A DNA stretch of 64,000 nt from Acridotheres tristis (taxonomy: Eukaryota > Chordata > Aves > Passeriformes > Sturnidae), in NCBI GenBank assembly GCA_037013685.1, contig CM072884.1:113943730-114007729 (forward strand), in the 5' to 3' direction. The translations under genes and the position numbers were made by a program. Below, in pieces: positions 47,161-64,000 of the stretch (position 1 is the first letter of the stretch; each line of letters starts with the position of its first letter). The notes beneath the pieces were generated by a model. That model ran no database searches and was not told the origin of the DNA. It saw nothing but the letters and a program-made list of their open reading frames with translations.

Positions 47161-47476
47161 GCCATGGCGGTGGCCGGAGACCCTTGTGACATCAGGGAGT
47201 TCCACCGTGGCCCTGGGTGTGTAAGGGGGCGCAGAGCCCTGGATCGCTCAGTTCCAGGAGAGCCACTCTCAGAGGTGGAAGCCGCTCCCTGGTTCTGTCG
47301 GCTCTGGTCTCTGAGAGCGACAGGTGACAGCGATAAGGACAAGGGCAACTCCGACTCCCGGTCCCCCAGCCCCTTGCCCAGCTGGCTGGCAGCCCCCAGC
47401 GGGCAGTGGTGCGGGCAGTGGCAGCTCAGCCCTGTCACTGACACTGACTGAGGAGGAGGAGGGACCCCTTGCCAAA

Positions 47477-47707
47477 ATGGACGGAGAGCTGTCCCAGTGG
47501 GAGAACCACAGTGATCTGGAGGACTCCCAGTGGGATGACACCAATGAGGATTCCCAGTGGGGTGATGCTGATGATGAGTATTCCCAGTGGGATGACAGTG
47601 TTGAGAAGGATTCCCAGCAGGACGATGACAATGATGAGGAGATTTTCCAGTGGGAAGATGACATCATGAGAGAGATGTACCAGGCAGGAGGAGAACTGAA
47701 AGTCCAG
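47477..47707 (+). CDS. SQW-repeat exon
   Basis: 77 codons from an ATG, very acidic. Motifs ELSQWEN, EDSQWDD, EDSQWGD, EYSQWDD, KDSQQDD and EIFQWED are spaced 7-13 residues apart. Ends KVQ in phase 0 before GTACGT. Confidence 0.5.
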
Positions 47708-48404
47708 GTACGTGTGAGAGTTCAGGAAGTTTCCCAGTACAGGGGGGAGACACACCAAGAGCTCTGTGAATGGGAATAAACTGTCACAGTCCAGGAGCTG
47801 TACCCATGGGAAGAGAAGGGTGAGATAAGGCAAGAGGTGCTCAAATGGGAACAATGTGTCACAGCACAAGGGGGGTCCCAGTGGGAAACAGAGGTGCGAG
47901 GGTAGCAGGAGCTGGGGTGGGAAGAACACAAGGGATCCCATGAGGTGTCCTTGCAGAGATATGAGTGTCCCAGAGGATTCCCAATGGGACGATGTCCAAG
48001 AGCTGTCCCAGAGGGAAGGTGAGAGGTACCAAGAATTCTCACTGTGGGATGAAGATGTGCACTCCCACATCTCCCCATGGGACAGACAGCAGAGCTGGAA
48101 TTGTCCCAGGTGACAGAGAGCAGGGACAAGGAACTGTCCCAAGGACAAGGTGCCCCCAAGAGCGGCCCTGATGGGACGATGGGAGTGAGTGAGAGCTGTC
48201 CCAATGGGAGGAACGTGTGAGCAGCCAGGAGCTGTCCCAAGGGAGAAATGCCATCAGCAGCTCCAAGATCTGGGACAGACCCTTGGGAGTGACAAGGAGC
48301 CCCAGCCTTGTCCCCCTGTGGGGCCCAGCTCTGGCAGCCGTGTGGGCACAGAGGTGGCAGCAGAGGCAGCCCGTGCCCCAACCTGTGCCTCTCGTTCCCC
48401 ACAG

Positions 48405-48731
48405 AATTCCATGGAGGCCGAGCCGGCAGCTGCTGCCCCATCCGGAGCTGCTGAGGAGGCAGCAGCGGGGTCAGGGCAGGCAGTGCAGCAGATCACGGAC
48501 GGCTCCAACGAGGAAATGAAAGTTTTGCAATTCTTGGATGACCTGGAGCCTTCCCTGGTGAGTGAGCCAGAGCTGTCCCAGGAAGTTTCTGACAGGGAAC
48601 AATGCACGGAGAAAGATCTGTCCCAGGGAGAAGCCAGCAGCTCCCAAGAGCCCTCCAAATGGGAAGAATACATTGAACAAGGGCTGGCTGATGGAGATGT
48701 CATCAGTTGTGAGGACGTTTCAGGCTGGGAA
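48405..48731 (+). CDS. SQW gene, penultimate coding piece
   Basis: 109 codons from the acceptor CACAG to the LTR junction. An Ala-rich start (AEEAAAGSG) leads to DGSNEEMKVLQFLDDLEPSL, then ELSQ, DLSQ, PSKWEEY and SGWE. Translation then runs three codons into the LTR and stops. Confidence 0.5.
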
Positions 48732-49274
48732 TGTTATAAATGAGAGACAAAAGTCTCGATATTCAGCAAAATTTAGATTGCTTTATTTGATATAGAAAGA
48801 GCAAGCAGTGCTGGGGAACGTGAGGGGTCACTGCCCACTCCACGCTCCACCCAACCTTGGTTTGCAGCCTCTTCTTATACTGTGGATCCTTGTTGTGCAC
48901 AAATTCACAAAGCCTTTGGGTGATAATCAGTCACAGATTGCCACCCAGTCCTTGTAGATGACCACCAGAGAAGTTCTGTGAGTCTGGTTTTTGGGATAGG
49001 CAGTATTGATTAGACAAAGGCAGGAAGGGCTTTTTGGGAAATCCGATTTTGCAAGCTGGTAGCTGATAGAACTTATTTAAAAAACATAACATAACATAAT
49101 ATAATGTACCATAATACAACATAATATAACATAACAAGGTGATTTTAAACAGAATTATTTAATCATACAATTTCCTTTACTTAGTGTCCATGCTTCACTT
49201 CAGAGCTTAGTATTCTGGTTTATACAAACCCCAATGCTTTTGTGATTAACACGAACATTTTATCAATTATCACA
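48732..49274 (-). mobile_element. Solo LTR, family A copy 2, inside a coding exon
   Basis: 543 bp, near-identical to the copies at 7082 and 59007. Flanked by GGAA at 48728-48731 and 49275-49278. It is inserted in the reading frame of the SQW gene. On the minus strand it carries AATAAA near its 3' end. Confidence 0.92.
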
Positions 49275-49278
49275 GGAA

Positions 49279-49665
49279 GAACCCGTTGGCCAAATCGTGA
49301 CAGGAGGGGATAGCATCAGAACCTCAGCACGCTCCAGCTTGGAAGACAAGAACGACCAGGAGCCCCTGCAGGAGAACTGGGAAGACACCACCAAGCACGG
49401 CATCGAGACCAAGCTCTTCTACCCAGAGGACGACAAACTGGATGATGTGAGTGTCCTGGAGCTGCCACCAGAGGACAAAGAGCAAAAATGGAAAGCTTTT
49501 GCTGCAGATGGGCTCCCAGTGCCCGTCCCTCGCGAGGCCTGGGTTGAGGAACCGGCCCTGGAGCCGAGTGTCCCCGGGAAACGTCGCTCCCGCTTCAGGC
49601 GGGCGCTGCGGGCGCTGCGGGGGCTGCCTCGCTGCCCCTGCCTGAGGCCACGGGCAGAACAGTGA
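49279..49665 (+). CDS. SQW gene, last coding piece
   Basis: 128 codons plus stop TGA. Acidic N-terminal half (EDKNDQEPLQENWED, LFYPEDDKLDD) and a strongly basic C-terminus (GKRRSRFRRALRALRG) ending in a Cys/Pro/Arg segment, as in a membrane-targeting or amphipathic tail. The frame matches the piece before the LTR. Confidence 0.5.
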   Translation, partial: EPVGQIVTGGDSIRTSARSSLEDKNDQEPLQENWEDTTKHGIETKLFYPEDDKLDDVSVLELPPEDKEQKWKAFAADGLPVPVPREAWVEEPALEPSVPGKRRSRFRRALRALRGLPRCPCLRPRAEQ

Positions 49666-50239
49666 AAAGTGAAGGCGGAGACCACGAACACAAAGGATAC
49701 AAAGAAGACAGAGATAACATCGTAGATTAAGAAGACTAAGACAATGAAGAACAGGAGGAAGACAGACTAAGAAGACACAGAAGATGGAGAAGACTTATTT
49801 AAGAATACATAGAAGAATAGTAATAAGAATTTAGGAACACTTAGAATAAGAAGAATAGGAATAAGTATAAGTATTTAAAATTATATTTAAGAAGAAGAAG
49901 AGTAATAAGGATATAAAAATATATATAAGAAGAATAAGATAGGAATAAGAATAGGAATAAGTATAGGAATAGGAATAAGAATTTTAAGATACATAAATGA
50001 AGCAAAGAAGAAGAGTAGTAAGAAAAAGCAATAAGAAGACGAAGAATAACAACCAGAAAAATAATTTAAGAATACAAGAATGAAGAGAAAATTTAAGGAC
50101 TAAGTAAAATTAGCAAATATTTTTAATAAGTATTGTATATTCGCATTACAGTATATGATACAATAGGTTGTAATTAAGATACATGATAAGATCCCAACTC
50201 CGTTCCACTTAGTGAAGAATTAGTATAGTTTCTAATAAA
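49666..50239 (+). other. A/G-rich 3' untranslated region and poly(A) signal
   Basis: Unusual purine-rich sequence of AAGAAGA and GGAATAAGAATA-type words, ending with AATAAA at 50234-50239. It fits the 3'UTR of the plus-strand SQW gene; the poly(A) region is also present in the inverted left copy. Confidence 0.55.
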
Positions 50240-50510
50240 GTTTGTAAGACACAAGAAAAGAGTGTCCGTATTCCGTTTGCTGTGTCTCAGAGGTGCTGCT
50301 GCATTTTCCCTCTCAGTGCCACGGAGTCCCCTGTGAGCAGTGACTGCTCAGCCCCAGCGGCAGCAGGAGAGTTCCCGGCTGGGCCGGCAGGGCAGGGCTG
50401 TCCCTGCTCTCTGCAGGCAAACGAAAGGCGCCCGCGGAGCCCGGCTGAGAGAGAGCCGTGCTGGGAAGCCCTTTGCAGCAGGGCTGTGCAGCCGCCACAG
50501 CGAAGCCACC
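50230..50510. repeat. Right inner arm of inverted duplication
   Basis: Reverse complement of 45500-45779. Confidence 0.93.
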
Positions 50511-50529
50511 ACAGCTCGGGGCCGTTTGC

Positions 50530-50886
50530 CCTTGTCCTGTCCCTGTTCCCTGGGAGCAGAGCCCGACCCCCCTCACTGCCCCTCCTGGCAGGGTCACTGA
50601 AGGATTGTTCCTTTCTTAGGCCTCTCCTCCTCCCCTCTGCTTTCCAAAACCAAATAACAATCACGGAAGGATGACAAATCCCACATGAGCGTTTGGGATG
50701 GGATGTTCACCCATTTCTTCTGTCCACAAGGACAACCAAGTGTCTCCCCCTCCCTTGCCCAATGCCCAAGAGCAGAGAGTCCCTAGGGCAGCGTTCCTGT
50801 CTGTGGGAGCAGCAGGAGGGAAGTTTGAGCACTTCTGCAGCCTTGAGAGAGGGGAACACAGGAATTCTCCTTCCTTTCTTCCTTCC
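50530..50886. repeat. Right outer arm of inverted duplication
   Basis: Reverse complement of 44505-44859. It nearly joins the inner arm here, whereas about 640 bases separate them on the left. Confidence 0.93.
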
Positions 50887-50899
50887 TTCCTTCCTTCCT

Positions 50900-53205
50900 A
50901 TCTGAAGTCTTGGACCCATCTGGTGATTGTTTCCCTGATGATGCTCAGTTTTGTTTCAATGTTTCCATAATGAAGCAGAGCACAGGAAACAAATATTAAA
51001 AAAGACAAGGTCAACAAGTGACAAAACTGTTTAACTTTTTTCTAGCATAGTTTTTGTCTCCATCTCTGAGGTCCTTCCCCTTGCAGGGGATATCAAGTTG
51101 CTCTTGAACTCTTGAATGCGGTCTGAGTGACCAGCTCAGCTGTGTGAAATGTTGCAGCTGTTTTTGTTTTTTTTTTCTCTAAGGCTGAATCCCATTCCCG
51201 TGGTCAGTCGGGCTGTTGGGAGGAGCTGTTTGTGTTGTTAACGAAGGAAGATGGAGAGGAGGAGGAGGAGGGCCCACGGTGCTGAGGGTGTGGGGATGAG
51301 TGGAAGGGTGGGAGGCACTGAGGGGATGCTGCTGGGGATGCTGCGGTGAGGGTGGAGGATCGAGGGGGACAGGGCAGCTGCAGCTCTGGCTGCCTCTTCC
51401 ACTCCCTTTTCCTTGGCTTTAGGGGAGCAGAAATCATTTGGATCTGAAGAAGGAACTGCAGGAAGATCCTTCAAGAAGACTCCTCAGCCTTTTGTGCGGG
51501 CACACAGCAGGGTCTGACACGGTAAGGGAAAAGAATTCCAGTGAGACATCCCTCTGCCCAGCCTTTCCTCCAGCACCAGGGGTCCTTGCAGCTCTCTTTT
51601 CCTCCAGCATGCTCTGTTCCCCTCTCCAGCCTTCCCTCCCAGACCGACTCACTCACCAAATTTCCTCTCTCCCAGCACGCTTTTGCTTGGCTTTGCAATA
51701 AACATCCTTAGTGTCCTCACTGGGAGGTGGAATGGAAAAGTGAATTTTCCCCAAAGGACTGGAGGCACTGCCTGCTTTCACTGTCTTCCCAGTTCGGAAC
51801 TTTAATTCGTTCTGCTTTAGAAAACTTAATGGAATTGTGAGATTATTGGCAGGGGAGGGGGGGTGTGGAATGGCTTTTTAAAACCACTTTCCTTTTGATT
51901 GATAACTGCTGTACCATAATGGAGAGAATGTTGGTGCCTTTGTTAGAGACAGAGCAGTTGTAACTCCACATTCACAGTCACTTCCAGCGATTATTTCTCA
52001 GGCAGGGACAAAAGGAAGGACAAAGCCTGACACTCTGGGTTGTTACCCAACATAAAGGCTAGGAAAAGTCTTTTGCAAGGAAATCAGTCCGGCCCTGGTA
52101 GAGCATTCAACACCTAGAGCACAACAGCTAAAATTTCAAATCAAATAACCCCCAAAATTCTGCAGTTCCCAAGGCCGGGCTGTGAGAATTCCTGACATTG
52201 AACTTGGGCAATTCAAGAACGATGAAATACAGAGAGTTAAAGGGCATTTTGTAGTGAGTTAAGGCAGTGCAATCCTGTCTCTGGAGCCCCAAGCACAGTT
52301 CTTGGTGTATCACAATTCTGGGAACATCTCGCCTGGAATTTTCTCCCTCAGTGTCACAATTTAGCTCCCGTTTGCCTCTGGAAGATGTGCAATGAATTAA
52401 ACCCAAGGGTTGTGATTCCCTGGGAGAAGGCAGCAGGATTTGCTGTGGTTCCTTTAATTTATGATTTCTCTCCTGAGCAAGGACTGGTTTCTCCATCAGC
52501 ACCTCCCTTAAAGGTCACATTCTGGGGTGCATTTTTCTCTCTGACATTTGTCCACACGCAGCACATAGAAATTAAGTTTGCAGATCTGACCTATGATAAT
52601 ATTTCTGAGATAAATCAAAACTAATCTGTCACGAAATATTGCTGAGGAATGTGAAATGAAATGTCAGTGTGCCAGTGAGATGAACAGTTGTCTTTTATTG
52701 AATGTGATGCTCTGCTGAAGTGTCTTCCCAGCAATTGTCAGTGGATAAAGTCTGTCCTGAAATCTGCCTTTGCCGTTTATTGCTGAGAATGTTTGCCCTC
52801 TTAAAAGCTTCTAGACTGACCACAGCATTCAGAATGAAATCTATTTATTAAATAGGAACGGGAGCTGTACTACTTATTTTTTCATATTTATTTATTATAT
52901 ATTTATATAATTTTATAGAAATAATATAAATATGATTATTATATATATTACATGATATATTTATAAAATAAACATTCTATTTTATATAACATATAAATAT
53001 TATAAATTTATTCATTATGTAGTTGTTCATTGCCTAGTTCTCTCTTATATATGCCTAGTTCTGTCTTAGATATTTGATTATCATTTGCTTATTTTATATA
53101 TCTATTTCTTTATATTTGTTTAGATATAAATGCATATATAACATATCAAATATATAAAAATCTATTTTTAGAGTATTTGTATGACCTCCAGCAGAACTCT
53201 GCATT
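50900..53205. other. Intergenic, nothing recognised
   Basis: Spacer between the SQW gene duplication and the GART-like gene. AT-rich TATA-type sequence at 52860-53160. No gene recognised. Confidence 0.45.
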
Positions 53206-53214
53206 TCACCTGAG

Positions 53215-53955
53215 GCTGGAGAAGCTTCCAGAATTAAATGATAGAACTGGGATCATGGGGGTGTGGTTTGAATAAAAGTGTGTGATATCACATGGTGGAA
53301 AACTTAGAATTTAAGATTTTAAAATATAGTAATGTATATAAAGCAAGATGGAGGTTTTAAGACAAAAGCTAGTCTTTCTTCTTCACCTTCTTCTCCATGA
53401 GTTTGGGTAATATTGTGTAATTAAGTTAAAAAGTCCATATTGCAAGGTACGAGTGGTTAGTTATGAAGTTAAAAGTAAAAATAATTGAAGTAGCATTTCA
53501 TAATTAGACAGTTTACCCTTAACGGGCCTTGTAAAAATTAAAAGACTCAATTTTGAATTTAACTTAAAGTGTGTAATATCACATAGTGGAAAACTTAGAG
53601 TTTAAGGTTTTAGAATATAGTAATATATAGAAAACAAGGTGGAGGTTTCAGGGTGGAGGTTTCTTTCTCCTTCACCTTCTTCTCCATGGGTTTGGGTGAT
53701 ATTTTGTGATTGGATAGAAAAATCCACATTGTGGGTCACACGTGGTTGGTTATTGGGTTTTAAAAGTAAAAATAATTTAGGTGTCATTTCTTAACTGGAC
53801 AGTTTGGGCTTAAAAAGTCTTGTAGAGAGAGCTGGGGCTCCATTTTTAGCTTGTTAGCTTGAAGTGCTGTAGCACTCACTGTAATATAGATAAGAATTAA
53901 TAAACACCTGAGTCCGAGCATGAAATACCGTGTGTGGAGCTTTTAATCCCCAAGA
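53215..53955 (+). mobile_element. LTR-like element, family B, with internal tandem duplication
   Basis: Homologous to 35580-36040. The block from GTGTGTGATATCACATGGTG to the CCTTCTTCTCCATG segment and beyond occurs twice in tandem (about 53277 and 53568). TATAAAG is at about 53337-53343 and AATAAAC at about 53899-53905. It ends about 65-70 bases before the GART-like start codon. Confidence 0.7.
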
Positions 53956-53961
53956 AAATAA

Positions 53962-63584
<9,623 letters not shown>

Positions 63585-63659
63585 GTAACTCTGGCAGCTT
63601 GTTAATTATTTAATTACTTCCTCACAGGGCTCTGGGCAAGGTGGGCATTGAGATATTCT

Positions 63660-64000
63660 GTGTTTGTGTAGGTATTCAATATTAACTTAGCTATTAGAGA
63701 CAGGTATTCAATATTCATGTAGGTATTCAGTATTCATATAGATATTCTATATACATATATTAGATATAGATATTCAATCTTCATTTGGATATTAGATATA
63801 GATATTCAGTCTTCATATAGATATTATATATAGGTATTCAATATTTATATGGATATATGATATACATGTTCAATATTTGCATAGGTATACATTATCTATA
63901 TATGTTAGATATAGATATTCAATCTTCATATAGATATTTTATATTAATATTAAATCTTCATATAGATATTAGAAATATATATTCAATATCCATATAGATA
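63660..64000. repeat. AT-rich TAGATATTCAATATTCATA repeats
   Basis: Degenerate 20-40-base units of ATATAGATATT and TTCAATATTCAT in GART-like intron 9, running to the window edge. Confidence 0.85.

Larger units (their letters stand above)
47137..49665 (+). pseudogene. Acidic Ser-Gln-Trp repeat protein gene, broken by an LTR
   Basis: Not a family I recognise. Visible pieces: an N-terminal frame from 47164 to about 47395 (DKGNSDS, LPSWLAAP); an exon-like piece in the next frame, 47477-47707, with repeated D/E-SQW-D/E-D motifs; a donor GTACGT at 47708; an acceptor CCCCACAG at 48401-48404; a piece 48405-48731 (QFLDDLEPSL, ELSQ, KWEEYIEQG); and a last piece 49279-49665 (LFYPEDDKLDD, LELPPEDKEQKWKAF) ending in a basic RFRRALRALRG segment and CPCL. 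A solo LTR lies between the last two pieces, which are in the same frame once one GGAA duplicate is discounted. The one-base frame change near 47395-47430 and the LTR suggest a pseudogene, though splicing around them cannot be excluded. The predicted intron still contains decayed SQW units. Confidence 0.55.

Overview
The window is vertebrate nuclear DNA from a bird, most likely a songbird (passerine). It has long introns with GT/AG boundaries, many 3' fragments of CR1 LINEs (the main avian retroposon), several kinds of solo LTR, and very long mini- and microsatellites. The gene order RCAN1 (-) then CLIC6 (+) matches the conserved block that lies next to RUNX1 in human chromosome 21q22. Nothing bacterial, no CRISPR array, and no tRNA or rRNA gene was seen.

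Layout. 1-1895: first coding exon and CpG-island promoter of RCAN1 on the minus strand; the rest of that gene lies left of the window. 2.0-18.6 kb: intergenic DNA filled with tandem arrays (pentanucleotide arrays, a 2.6 kb minisatellite at 12.7-15.3 kb, a 0.7 kb CA/GACA array at 17.9-18.6 kb), CR1 fragments and one solo LTR. 18.6-43.9 kb: CLIC6, six coding exons giving about 1145 codons. Its huge first exon (917 codons) is Glu/Pro/Ala-rich and built from several tandem peptide repeats; exons 2-6 encode the conserved chloride-intracellular-channel/GST-like module. A second possible first exon at 38.4 kb would give a short, canonical CLIC protein. 44.5-50.9 kb: a large inverted duplication holding two head-to-head, degenerate copies of an unrecognised acidic Ser-Gln-Trp repeat gene; the right copy is cut in a coding exon by a solo LTR flanked by GGAA duplications. 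54.0-64 kb: nine consecutive exons of a GART-related gene covering most of the glycinamide ribonucleotide synthetase (GARS) domain; the gene runs off the right edge.

The most interesting item is the GART-like gene. All nine exons are open with canonical splice sites, yet the ATP-grasp nucleotide loop, the substrate/phosphate loop and the metal-binding signature are all altered. It therefore looks like a pseudoenzyme paralogue of a purine-synthesis gene, sitting downstream of CLIC6 where mammals have no such gene, and an LTR-derived sequence ends less than 100 bases before its start codon. The other main observations are the alternative CLIC6 first exon and the inverted, LTR-broken gene pair.

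Limits: identities come from recognising protein and repeat families by eye. No alignment, expression or database search was run; repeat boundaries are good to about 10-30 bases.
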